From contig OY365811.1 of the NCBI GenBank assembly GCA_959347315.1, positions 37,035,206 to 37,099,205 on the forward strand: 64,000 bases of DNA. Direction: 5' to 3'. Source of the stretch: Bimastos eiseni. Taxonomy: Eukaryota; Annelida; Clitellata; Crassiclitellata; Lumbricidae. This document shows, one piece after another, positions 24,881-38,376 of this stretch (within the stretch, counting starts at the first letter, position 1; each line of letters opens with the position of its first letter). The notes under the pieces are model-generated. The model was not told the origin of the DNA. It was given only the letters and a program-made list of their open reading frames with translations, and made no database searches. A program made the translations under genes and the position numbers.

Positions 24881-25068
24881 GGGACGCTGTGGCTTAGCGG
24901 TATCTTCTGTGCCTTGCAGCCAAAGTCACTGCGCAGCGACCTGGGACAAGTTGCTCGTCCATAATATTGTCTGCGATGAAGGCTACGGGAAACCACCTCA
25001 TTAATCTCATACCCGGGTGGCATAAAGCCAATGGACCTGCCTTCGGGCAGATTTATCTTATCATCATG
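24881..25068 (+). mobile_element. tRNA-derived SINE, copy 4, B-box deleted
   Basis: A well-kept head GGGACGCTGTGGCTTAGCGG (A-box) jumps at CCTTGCAGCCAAAG straight into the body phrase TCACTGCGCAGCGACC. The B-box segment seen in the other copies is therefore missing. The body and the TCATCATG tail are otherwise intact. Confidence 0.88.
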
Positions 25069-25404
25069 CACAATAAGAAATGCCAGCCAGAGTTCTAGCT
25101 ATAATATTTAGTCGTCTCTCTCTTTCAGTCATCTGTCTCTCTACTCTGCCCATTCACCTGTACCAGCCCCACTGGTCATCAAGGCAGCCAACGGTTCTTT
25201 TCCTCAACGAGCAAGCACATTCTTTACCCTGGGTCCAGCACTAACCAGCCCGTTTATTCTTATTCTAACCCCAACAATCCCCAGGCATGCTGTCAAACAG
25301 GTATTAAGATTATCTCTATAGTTCTGTGAGGAACCTACATGTACTTCCACAGAATTGAAATCAGGCTATGCGTAAAAATGGTGGGTCGAAATGGGTCCAA
25401 GATG

Positions 25405-25495
25405 TCGACCCGATCCGATTCACCATGATCTTGACCCGATCCGACCTGACCCGAAACGCCAAAAGTACAGATATTCCTGACCCGACCAGAACTCT
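25405..25495. repeat. (GACCCGATCCGA)n cluster
   Basis: CCCGATCC/ACCCGAAAC phrases, the counterpart of the cluster at 24450-24585. Confidence 0.45.
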
Positions 25496-25894
25496 GTTCT
25501 GTACACGACACGATGCGTTCATTTATTGTTATTTGTTGCTGTATACAACGCTGACGACGACGATGATGGCCATACAGGAAAATCCGAACAGAGACAGGAC
25601 CATCCAGCGATACTTGTACCTCCGTGAGACAACGCTTCCAAGAAAGAGGGGAGCGTTGCGAGCCCCTGATCCTCCTCCTCCTCCTGACTCCTCCTGTGCT
25701 CCTCCTCCTCCTCCTCCTCCTCCGTCTGTGAATGGATTAATAGACGACCGTTTTACAGTCCGAACGATCGGCAAACTGTCCGAAATCATTGGTTGAGCCG
25801 TCAGAAACAATCTATAACAATTGATTTCATTATTATATTTTACTTAATAAGTCTAATTTGAGCAAATTGTTCCTGAAAAATTTGCGCCCAACTC

Positions 25895-25990
25895 ACTTGT
25901 GGTGCCAATCCACAACTCGGAATGAGAAGGAGGGTGACGTACGTTAATGACCTTTACTGTGACACGGCGTCGTTAAACAGGAAATGAAAT
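25895..25990 (+). repeat. Dispersed repeat (GTGCCAGTCCC family), partial
   Basis: Shares GGTGCCAATCCACAACTCGG and GAGAAGGAGGGTGACGTACG, then GGCGTCGTTAAACAGGAAAT, with the copy at 11735-11845. Confidence 0.5.
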
Positions 25991-26718
25991 TGCCACAAAA
26001 TGGTGCAAATTTACCTGATTTTGAAGATGAAATGAACTAAAGCGTCATCGCTCGCTCTGTCATTGACGTCCGTCATGATGACATCGTGCGCTGGGTTCAT
26101 CACAGTCTCAACGCCAACGACATCTGCTCCTTTCAGAACAATCATTCATACTTCAGGTATCATCGGCACGTCTCACTACATGCGTGGGTGTACGTGTGTG
26201 AGTGGGTGCGTGGGTGTGTGATGGCATAATTATCCCAAATCATCAAATATCGTCACGTATCACGCAATGTATGGACCAATTATTTCACATCAATCGTCAC
26301 AATACAGTATAATAGTCTGCGAGATACTCATAGACAGACAGACAGACAAACAACAGATACAAAGAGACAGACAGAAGGAGAAATACACACAGATAGGCAG
26401 ACAGACAGGTAGGCAGGCAGACAGACAGACAAGTAGACAGGCAGAAAGTAGGCTACATGTAGATACAACGACATTCAGACATACAGACAGACAGTACAGA
26501 CTGAGGAAGAACGACAGAAAGGAACTTAAGGAAGAAAGACTTTGTACTGTACCATCGCATTTGCTACAATTAATTAGCAATTTCTATAGCGCCGATGTTG
26601 GCCCAAATGCACAGGGCTCCAACCGATGGCGGACCAATGCCGAAATGAGTCCAGTACGACAAAGAGACATCTTACGGTGGATAAGTTATTCGCAATTACC
26701 TTATAATTACATTTACGA

Positions 26719-27002
26719 TTACGACGGCTGCCTCTTCCCCTCCTCACCTGTCGTCCTTAGAAAGGCCATGACCTTGGCGTACATCTCCCTCATGCGCTCC
26801 ATCCTCTCTCTGGGCGGCTTCAGCGACCCGTCCTCTGCCTCCCGCTGCCGGATCAGCTCTGGGGTGAAGGTCTCAAAGGTGAAGGGGCAACAGATGGTCG
26901 TTTCTGGGCCCCAGGAAGGCACCGGGGGTCCGTCAGGGACGGTCCTTGCGAAGATGACGCGGAGGATTCTGAAGACCTCGATCGGGTCAGGGCTGGTCAC
27001 CC
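26719..27002 (-). CDS. Three-module protein, coding exon 6 (last)
   Basis: Residues 335-428 and TAA. Begins after ACCATTCCAG, closes module 3 (RILRVIFAR) and carries the charged tail with REMYAKVMAF. A plus-strand frame across the same bases is an antisense shadow. Confidence 0.75.
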
Positions 27003-27918
27003 CTGGAATGGTGTAATGGCACGACCGACTGATATCCTCATGAGGACCTACGTCAACCGAAAGGCATATACACATTCAGATTCAAGTTTAGAATTCGGAT
27101 CTTTGTTCCGGTTTATTGCTTAGTCAATAATTCACTTTGAGACGCGAACCATTCCGTATAATTTATATCATCAACGCCACAGACGCTGTCGCCTAAGGAT
27201 GAGTAGACTCTAGGCAAGCCATTCAGGAAAAATTGTTTGTATGTTTGTAAGTAAGTAAATGCAGTAGGAAAATAAGTAATGACAATATTCGTAATTGAGA
27301 CGTTGGCATTGGCTGACATGCCGCAAAACTAGACAACAACAGTTATAGACGAAATATGAAATTGAGGTCACGTTGATAAGTAAGTAAACAAACTATTTGA
27401 ATAAATATATTAATAGATAAATTAATAAGTGAATAAGTTAGTAATAATTCAGCAAATAAGTAAGTTAATGATAAAGTAAATAGGCGAGTAAATATGTAAG
27501 ACAGTAAGTACGCAAATAATTAAATACAGACATATAAAGTAAATTAAAAATAAGCAAGTAAGTAGCTAACTTTGATCTGACAGGCGCAATTTGATTGATG
27601 ATCGTGTTAGGTGCAATAAATTAGTACATATGCAAATGAAATTGACTACCGTCCGTCTTTCTGATCATGACTGATTGTAAGTTGATGAGACGTGCTTCCG
27701 GTTGACCTCTCATCCAGTTACTGCATCGTGCAGTCAGAGACTCATATCCCTCGTAGCAGCCATCTTCCGTTGGCATCGGAACGAAATCTTTCACACCTAC
27801 GATAACCACACACAAACAATTTAGTGATTATGATAATAAAAATAATAATAATAATAATAATAAGAATAAGAATAAGAATAATAAGATTTATTTCTGAAGT
27901 AACTATTTGAGAGTAAGT

Positions 27919-27965
<47 letters not shown>

Positions 27966-28132
27966 TAACGATAACGATACCGACGACGACGACGGCGGCG
28001 GCGGCGGCGGCGACGACCACAACAACAACAACAATAACAATAATAACAATAACAATAACAACAATAATAATAATAACAATCATAATAATAATCATTATTG
28101 TTATTGTTATTGTTATTATTATTATATTTTTG

Positions 28133-28166
<34 letters not shown>

Positions 28167-28200
28167 ATTATTATTATTATTAATATTATTATTATTATTG

Positions 28201-28251
<51 letters not shown>

Positions 28252-28475
28252 TATGCTGTTATCGCCCATGTGGGCGAGCTAAGTGAGTGGTGGCAATGTC
28301 CCGAAGAGGCAGGCGGCGTTCCGACGCTGAAGAACAATCGAGATGCGTTGGAACAGAAATGACGTCTCCATTGGATCATGGGTTGCAGCACTCGTTCGAC
28401 TACCCAACTCTGAGATGAACTGCGTGTGAATTATTATTATTATTATTATTATTATTGTTATTATTATTATTGTTA

Positions 28476-28518
<43 letters not shown>

Positions 28519-31500
28519 CATTATATAAACAATAATTATAAAAATAATTACAACTATAATACTCATAGTATTTACACCGATAATGGTAACTACAATAACC
28601 AGAGCAAGAACCATAGTAGTAGTTGTAGTATTGGAGGCAATGAAAGTAGCTCTGGAGGTAGAAATGGACGTATCGAAGTAGGAGTAGTGGCAGCAGTTCC
28701 CTTCACCAGCTCTTTTTATTCCTCAATCTATTACGGAGCCAACAACTACGCTTTCGACAATTATAACCCGATCGACCACAGTTTGACCGTCGTCGATTAA
28801 GTTTCCGTCAGCCGCACAACCATCGCAGACGTCGTGCGTTCGGCCACAATTAACGTATAGTGTGGGTCGGCCGATGGGACACTTGCCCCCAGAAGGGTTG
28901 ATGGGGTAAGTGGCCAGCGGCGTCAGGTAATAAAGATGAATAGAGCAGATATTGAAGAAGACAGCATTTGAGTGTGAAGCAGTGGTGCCGAATTCGTGGA
29001 CCTTCGAGTGTAGGTAACGTTTAAAAATGGGTCAATCGAAGGTCGTTCTCCGTCACGTGATTAGGCGATGGGTCAGTTCGGACATTATTCCGTCACGACT
29101 CACGAGTACCATTTCCAGTCAACATTAGTCAACATTAGATACTTAGATGCTTTCCCGTCCTAGGACGGTAAGGTTTAGTTCCCTTCCTCTTCACCAAATT
29201 TACCGTCCCTTTCCCCTCTCTTCTCCAGTTCGTTTACCCTCCCCTCGCCTACCCTTCCATTCCCTTTCCCTTCCCGCCACTCCTCTCTCCAGCCAATTTC
29301 ATCGTACTCCCTTTCCCCTCCTCATTCTTCTCTCCTCTCGTGTCCTCCAGTTTTGCAATATCTAAGCCCCGAGGGGTCCTGTTATCCAAAACCAAAAAAC
29401 AATTATTATAGATTAATTCTTAAACTGAGTTCCTGCGATGACCGTGATTTGTTTGTCCTTGTGTGAGCTAACCATTGCATCTGCAGAACGAGTATATATG
29501 CTTTTCTGGATCACAGTCATGGAACCAGCGTTCTCCCATTTCAATTGTACGAAATATCATTTCCAACGCTCTTTGGGAAGCAGAACATTACGGTGATCTA
29601 CCGTCTATGTTGTTCTCTCTCGGTCATAAATCCCACTCTACCAAAAATGTTTTTGATCAATTATTACTTAACCGATTAGGGAGAGTTCTCCACTTTTGTT
29701 ACCACGAAATCCACCCCACGAACACCTCTGCTTGGATTGGACAGTAGCGGAAACCGCTGCTTCGTCTTCATTCGACTGTTTATACACAGTTTTACCACGA
29801 AACATACACACTCTCATAGAGGTTATTATCGACCTTCGGGATCAAAGACCAAGGAGGATGTCACTTGTAATTTATGACTTCTATCTTGCAGCTTGTAAAA
29901 GTTCAAGGTACCAAAATGAGAAGGGGATGAGCGTTGGTGACATCATTTCCTCAGCCTCGGCATATGATGATAGCGGGTGGCTGGTCCTCTCCCTTGTTAG
30001 CCGTCCCAGCTTCCCACGGTCACGTCGGACAGTTCACGGTAGGCGTACTTCTTCACCTCTGAATAGTTATTCTGTGAGAGGCGCTATATAAATCTAGAAC
30101 TACAATACAATAGCTGAGATGATGTGAATTACGGGAAGTTTGGATGCAGTGGAGTTGCATAATCCGCTTATAGTTGTATTGCATTGTATTGTATGGTATT
30201 GCTTTGTATTGTATGGCATTGTATTGTATTTTTGATAATCGAAAGCGAACAAACCCAATTGGCGTCGATTTCGTTTCCTCTTCTTCTTCTCAGATGTTTT
30301 CGATCCTATTAACTGAAAGATTCTCATCACAAATGCATAGTCTTTGTTGTCGTTGCTATTCTCTGTCCAGCTGGTCAGCCTCGTCTTTGGGGTGTTCGCC
30401 TTACCCAACAGAGGTACACCCAACGTCTCCACCTTCACCAATTCCCCTGAAGTTAAGAAGTCGACCTCACATGACAAGTTACATTTCCACCAAACAATAG
30501 GCAAATATTTGTACTTAATATTTATTTTATAATCGAGGAATTACTTTTGCTTGTAGCAATCTGGTGGATTTTGATTGGGTATCTTCTTAGGATTGCGTTT
30601 GTTCTGCTACTGTTTCACCTAACCCTAAGGTCAGAAGCGGCTGGCACCCTGCGCATTAGATTAGGTTCGATAAGAAAAGATTGAATTACATATAGGTTAG
30701 ATTGGGAGAGAACGTTTAACTAGGTTAGGTTAAACTGGTTTGGTTTGGCTAAGCTAGGTTAGGTTAAGCCAGGTTAGTTTAGTTAATGCTGGGTTAGGTT
30801 AGGCTTGTGGTTTGACCTTTGACCTGGTTGTGAACTATCTTCTTGTTGACCCTGGCGACAAGGCCGTGGATGTCATCGGACCGTGACGGAGCCACGTCGA
30901 CGAATCCAATGCGTTGGAGTGAAGAAGATGACGATGTCGTCGACGGAACCAACCACAGCCTAGTATCGTGAAGAAAATATACAGTCATCATAGACGTATA
31001 AAAATTCACAATGCATAGTCACAAGATTCATATTTATAAGCATATTATTCATTCCTTTCAAATGAGGATTTATATAGCAACCCTTCATGGTTACTATCAC
31101 GGATCTCTCCAGACCGAGCCACATGCATCTAAAGTGAACAGTTTTAAGATTGCTGTAGAACAGGGCTTCCCAACATTTTCCACTTAGGGCCACATTTGTT
31201 TAGTTGGAGGACATGATGGGCCACAAGGTTTAAAATAATTTTAATTTTAATTTTGACAAATTTTTATTTTAGAATAGAATCAAATTGAATATGGATAAAT
31301 TCTGGCTTAATCATTTTAGATCAGTAATAAACGTCAAAAAATTTATTATTTATTGTAGAAAATAATTATTCTGTCAGATATTCTTTTTGCGCGTATACTA
31401 TTTTTTTATATATAATTATTTGGTGGGTCAAAGGCCACTTTTTGAGGCCTGGCGGGCCACAGGTTGGGAATTGCTGCTATAGAACATCTCGGAGGTTCAA

Positions 31501-34500
31501 TAAGTTCCAAATGGGCTCTTGTGCCGCGAGTCCTTGACACATGTACATGGGCTCAGTACTGGAATTGAGAGGTGAGGGAAGGATATTGAACACGGGAAGG
31601 AAAGGCTTAAAAAGTAGATGAAACGTGAAATATCATTGCTCTTTACATACAGTTGCTTGGTTGTTGATCTGCCACGCAGATCGTTCTAGACGAAAATATA
31701 CCATTTTGTGAGTATTTCACTATTATACTTTCAACTTTGCAAGTTGGATGGATTTATCAAATTACAATTCTATCGTGTTGCATTATGTGACAATGCCTAC
31801 CTGAGTCCTCTGACGAAGTATGTCTGAGAATCGTCGGATATATTCTGTGAAAGCAACATCAGTTCTGGATCGCTGAGACGCGTTGTATCGTGGGACATCC
31901 ACGTGATAGTCTCACAGGTTTTGATCTGCATTTCCAGATTCTTTGACAGCCAATCATTGGCTTTGTCTACCACGTGCCTGCGACAAACCAATTGTGAATA
32001 CATTTGTGCTGAAAGTTACCTTAACCACCATGTTTTGGGTTTCACATAATTATTCAGAAACGTGCACTAACCTGCAAAATTGTTAATGAGTAATTTAGCA
32101 AATAATTAAGTTATACCTGCTCAAAATCCGATAGGCCTATGTAGGTCTATTCATTTACTATGCAGCTAAGCGTGTTACAAATTAACATTTCGTCGCGTGA
32201 GAGTTATCTTGGCGAATCTCCAAAATCGAAAATTCCGATAAAAACTAATTTGAAGTTTTGGCGGGAAAGCGTCTCGTGAGAATTATTTGGCGAATATCCA
32301 AATTATTACCGAGTGTTTTCGTATAAATATTCATAGATATAATGCGAATTCTTAAGGAAAAGTTTTTAAATCGTCTAAATATACCGCGCTATAATCCGGC
32401 CTGTTGGATCTACTGTGTTCAATCAATGATGAGCTTTCTCTGGACATACGACAAAGACACTGCTGCACCGCGCATACTCCATACAACTCTGGAGATACGA
32501 TAAACGGTGTCTGGAAGCATGAGATACGAGAGTTAGTTTTTGATGAATATCTTTAAAACGACATGTCGTAGGCCCATCTCTTAGTTATTGACATTGACAC
32601 CGAACATAGATAACATATTGCTTGCTATAAATCAACTCTAAACTCATTTTCGGAATAAAGTGGAGATGCGACAAGATAATTCTCACGCGACGATTTATGT
32701 GTGATCGTGTGCACATGAATACGTTTCTTAAGGACATCACTATGTAGGTATGTATGTCACTAGTTTAAGCGTCTGCGCACTCGGCCACCAACATACTTTA
32801 TTAGTGAGAGTTATCGTATACTGCGAGCTTTTCACTTGCCTGTCTAAATGCAGTTGATAATAAACATCATAACTAAAAAAAATGACAAGAGTTTATTCTA
32901 TAACTATATATGTGGAAGTGACGGAATATTGAACGACGCATTCATAACCGCTAAAGGCGCTAAATAATTCTGCAGATTGGAAGCGCAGTAGGTATACCGT
33001 ATTGGCGACAAGAGTAGGGTTACATTTGCGGTGCCATCAACCCCATCAGCAGCAGGCGGTCATCACCCCCCCCCCCCACCTGACAATGTTTCACTTCAAC
33101 CAAAATCAAAGAAGAAATTCGTACGTGGACCCACACGAGAACGGTTGAATGGAGGGACGAAAACAAAATTGGCATCTAGAATGACGAATGGAAGGACACA
33201 GAAAGACAGGCAGACAGATAAAGAGACAAACAGAAAGTCATAGCTTTCAAACAGACAAACATGTAGTCGCACACGCACACACACACGCACACACACACGC
33301 ACACATCCACACACGCACACATCCACACACGCACACATCCACACACGCACACATCCACACACGCACACATCCACACACGCACACATCCACACACGCACAC
33401 ATCCACACACGCACACATCCACACACGCACACATCCACACACGCACACATCCACACACGCACACATCCACACACGCACACATCCACACACGCACACATCC
33501 ACACACGCACACATCCACACACGCACACATCCACACACGCACACATCCACACACGCACACATCCACACACGCACACATCCACACACGCACACATCCACAC
33601 ACGCACACATCCACACACGCACACATCCACACACGCACACATCCACACACGCACACATCCACACACGCACACATCCACACACGCACACATCCACACACGC
33701 ACACATCCACACACGCACACATCCACACACGCACACATCCACACACGCACACATCCACACACGCACACATCCACACACGCACACATCCACACACGCACAC
33801 ATCCACACACGCACACATCCACACACGCACACATCCACACACGCACACATCCACACACGCACACATCCACACACGCACACATCCACACACGCACACATCC
33901 ACACACGCACACATCCACACACGCACACATCCACACACGCACACATCCACACACGCACACATCCACACACGCACACATCCACACACGCACACATCCACAC
34001 ACGCACACATCCACACACGCACACATCCACACACGCACACATCCACACACGCACACATCCACACACGCACACATCCACACACGCACACATCCACACACGC
34101 ACACATCCACACACGCACACATCCACACACGCACACATCCACACACGCACACATCCACACACGCACACATCCACACACGCACACATCCACACACGCACAC
34201 ATCCACACACGCACACATCCACACACGCACACATCCACACACGCACACATCCACACACGCACACATCCACACACGCACACATCCACACACGCACACATCC
34301 ACACACGCACACATCCACACACGCACACATCCACACACGCACACATCCACACACGCACACATCCACACACGCACACATCCACACACGCACACATCCACAC
34401 ACGCACACATCCACACACGCACACATCCACACACGCACACATCCACACACGCACACATCCACACACGCACACATCCACACACGCACACATCCACACACGC

Positions 34501-35319
34501 ACACATCCACACACGCACACATCCACACACGCACACATCCACACACGCACACATCCACACACGCACACATCCACACACGCACACATCCACACACGCACAC
34601 ATCCACACACGCACACATCCACACACGCACACATCCACACACGCACACATCCACACACGCACACATCCACACACGCACACATCCACACACGCACACATCC
34701 ACACACGCACACATCCACACACGAATCTGTGTATACAGTGGTTCTGTATGTGTATCTACTTCCTGGCAAAAGTGCCTCCCTCTCGATCTCTGAAGGCTGA
34801 CTTCCGGGCAACGGTCCGAGGCCAACCTAGGCTTCCGCCGTTCCAATTAGTCGCCGGAAGTGGCCGCAGCCTCAGAGAGTATAAAACATTCAGTCTACGA
34901 CGCACGCCCCCTCGCGAGCAGCCGGCAAACTACGCAAGCTGGAGCAATTGAATAACAAGCACATGCGTTGGTCTAATGACAATTCACTTCCTTGGCGCCC
35001 GGTTTGAACATCTGGTGATTTATAGGAGGCCCGTTAAACCAATCAACAGAGGATGCTACGGTAATAGCAGGGATTCAAATGTAATGTAAATCTAATTGTA
35101 AGGTAAATGTACATTATTAATTTCTCAGCACAACGCAGAAACCCTGTCTATCAATTAGACCTTTTAACAAATCACTCGTTCACGTGCAAATACATAATGC
35201 CGTATGGTATGGTAAGACATGTAAATACTATCAATCATTGGCCTTGAATTGTCTATCGCAGTCAATTCCGCCGTCGACATTAATGCATCATTCAACATTC
35301 ATGAGTCTCTGATAGTTTT

Positions 35320-35350
<31 letters not shown>

Positions 35351-38343
35351 GAATAGAGATCATGCAACCGCTACAACGTACATTTTTCGATTGGACTTCC
35401 CCTCCACTTGCTGTTTACACAGCCGTCTGCGTCGTATGTTACGTTGACGGCTAGAGTGATTCCACATGATTGAATCATTCCGCCGCTCTTTGCATGGCAG
35501 GCGACATTTTGTGTAATAAGTTTATTTAACGACGCATGCATGACAAGGATGATATGCGTTCAGGTGACATTTTATAAGCTTCCGCTATTTATACCAATCC
35601 TTGGAGTTTATGTGTGTGTATTCGTACGCGAACTTGTGTGCGTTTGTGGGTGTGTGCGGAGTAATGGTCCGCTGAAATAAAAATTCGCAGAGTGTGAAAA
35701 TTTTCATATCGCTGCAGTTGAGCGCTCCACTAGCGAGTCTTTGTTGGGCCGGAGAAATAAATTTTCTGCATTGTAGTTAAAATTAATAGAATATCATTCG
35801 AGGTTGACGACATCACTTAGAATGCTGATGAAGCAATCCAGCTTTTGTAAATTTGGAATTAGTAGACATTGACAAAGTTGATAGAGACTGGAAGTCAGTT
35901 GACAAACGCAGGTTCTACTTGTTGTGACTCTATAGGCAGGTTCGTACGTTCAATGTCGTCATTCGTCACACTACCTTCTATATCTTTCAGTCCAATAACA
36001 ACATTCTCAATTTTCATCTTATCTGTTCCGATCTTTCCTTAAGTATAGTTCTTAAGAGTAAGTCTCCCCTCGTCATGTTGCCCAACCATTTTCTCTGTTT
36101 GCTTCTAGTTATTACTATCAGGGATTTTTCGTCCACCATTTGTAGTATCTGGGATATTAATTAGCCTCAGGTAGTATCTCTTCATTTGGGGTGCGTTCCG
36201 TCCAGCTGATTCTCTCCCTCCTGCGCCATATCCACATCTCAAAGATCTTGAATCTTTGATGTCGTCCTTTCTCACAGACCATGTTTCCGATCCCCATAGC
36301 ACCATCCTCATATCATAGGCTGGAATATTCGTTTCTTCAGATACTTGTTTAACTTTCCACTCCTTACTTTTAGCTACGGAATCTTTTCCCAACACCATTC
36401 TTCTCTTCGTGCCAGTCCCATTCCGTCTATAGTAATATTTTCGACTAAAACGCCTCCGTGCTACGTAGGCTTCCCCTTTCCGCCGTTTGTTTCGCTCGGG
36501 CCTGGATCGGGAACGCCTCTGAGTAGTCGTCTTGAAGGGGCGCTATATTAAATTCTCATGAATTCAAATAGTTACTACATGTAATGTTCTGTCACCTTTA
36601 ATATGTCGTTTGAGGTTACTATGTCATGGAACAGATGATACGGAACGGCCATTTAGCGTCGAAAGCAGAAGGCCCACAGGTAGATATATGGGGCCGTTCA
36701 CATATTATATAACGCATAAAATCCCATTTTTTGACCCACCCCGTACTCCTAATAACGTTATATAACAGCAGCCATGACCCCCACCCCTATATTATATAAC
36801 AGATCTGCTACCTACCTCTACCCCACCCCAGTCTATGTGCACATTAAAAGACATGCAATCGACATAACTGTATTGCACAATTTTAAACTTTTATAACAAT
36901 ACAATGTTAGTTAGCACTTTTATAGTAGTGATTATTGCCTTCATCCATTTCAAGAACCGTAGCAAAAATTCATCATACACCTACAATCGAGTATCTAAGC
37001 AAACATAAACTATGTACACATACTGTAGAAAACGAAATCAAACATTATGATAATACCTAACAAAATAATTGTTTCAAGTGAATCAATTTTAATTTAAACC
37101 AAAATCAAACCAAAGCACACAGAATTGAATTTTAGAGCGCTTAAAGCTGTGCACAGGAAATTGTTACAATTGTAAATAGTAAATTGTTAAAAGAGTATTT
37201 ATAAATAATAAGTAAGAATGCCAGGTGGCAGCTAATGGTGCTAACCTATTGTGAACTTCGATTAAACAATGAAGGTCCGTGGTACATGGAATTTCCAATT
37301 GGCAAGCAAACAGGCAAAATAGCATAAGCTGGAAAAAAGTTTGTTACATAACAAAATCTTCAACCTACCCCAACCCTACACAATATAACGCTAACAAAAC
37401 TGGAACCCACCCACCTACCCCTTGAGCGTTATATAATATGTGAACGGCCCCTATGGGTGACTCCAAACGTAGAATTGGATGTTCACTACTTTCGACACCA
37501 TAATACTGTCAAATCAGCGAACCGAATAACCCCCATTAGTATGTCTATTGTAACAAGCCGCGTTCATGTCAGCTTGATCTGTGAATTAAATAACTAAAAA
37601 TTGATCATACTATGTAGTAAGTAGATAATGAGTTGCTCTTCATTGTAGTTTGTTGCATTTTTGCTCAATCAATCAATGGGAGCAGACATAACGCTGCTCC
37701 TTAACCTATAATTATGTGCAGTTATAGAAATCTTAGTCTCGTATGCGGGTTAACAAAAAGTAGCGCCATATATTTATACAGTTGAAATAGTTGGCATTCA
37801 CTGCATGAGCTGTTCGTTCAAATCAACAAGCCTTTGTACTTGAACCATGCATTTTATTAGCATGGCTAATTTAGGTCCACCAGAGGCCGTAAATAATAAG
37901 AAAGATGCTCGCTATTATAACGTATAGTGCTATCCGCAATCTATTATCCGGGATTAGAGAATTAGCTGCGGATGAAAAGGCCTACACGAGAACTTATTTA
38001 TTGCCTAATCGTCGACGAGTTTCCGGTTACCATAATTCCCGTCGGCTTTGCGCTTTAGCAACGCGTAACCGCCTTGGGTTGGGAGCGAAAATAACGGTGT
38101 AAGAACGGCTTAACTTTCCTGATTACATCCGTTTAATTGGAGACTGTTTAGAAATGAAGCACAGTAGTACACTAGGCTGTGGCCTACATTGTGCGCGTGA
38201 CATAGACAGACAGACTAATTGACAGACAGACAGAGCACTGCTAACATTTCCAGGGGCATTAGATGGGATACCCACACGGGTTCCATACATGTTCCCCACT
38301 GGATTATGGGTATAATGGGTCCTATATGAGTACTCTGGCATAG

Positions 38344-38376
<33 letters not shown>

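Noticed and set aside
26267..27016. 249-residue plus-strand frame
   Set aside because: Its second half is antisense to the last exon of the three-module gene, whose minus-strand frame has sensible splice sites and composition; its first half is GACA simple repeat.
30824..30830. Alternative donor CAG|GTCAAA for exon 3 of the three-module gene
   Set aside because: It gives phase 0, which does not join the next exon in frame; the donor seven bases further on does.
33295..34723. CRISPR-like regular array
   Set aside because: There are no spacers: the 16-bp units are identical and contiguous, and the genome is animal.
33096..34951. Four open frames of 490-590 residues on both strands, Cys/Val/Trp-rich or His/Thr-rich
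   Set aside because: They are the translation of a 16-bp tandem repeat, which stays open in every frame. No exon structure or codon bias is present.
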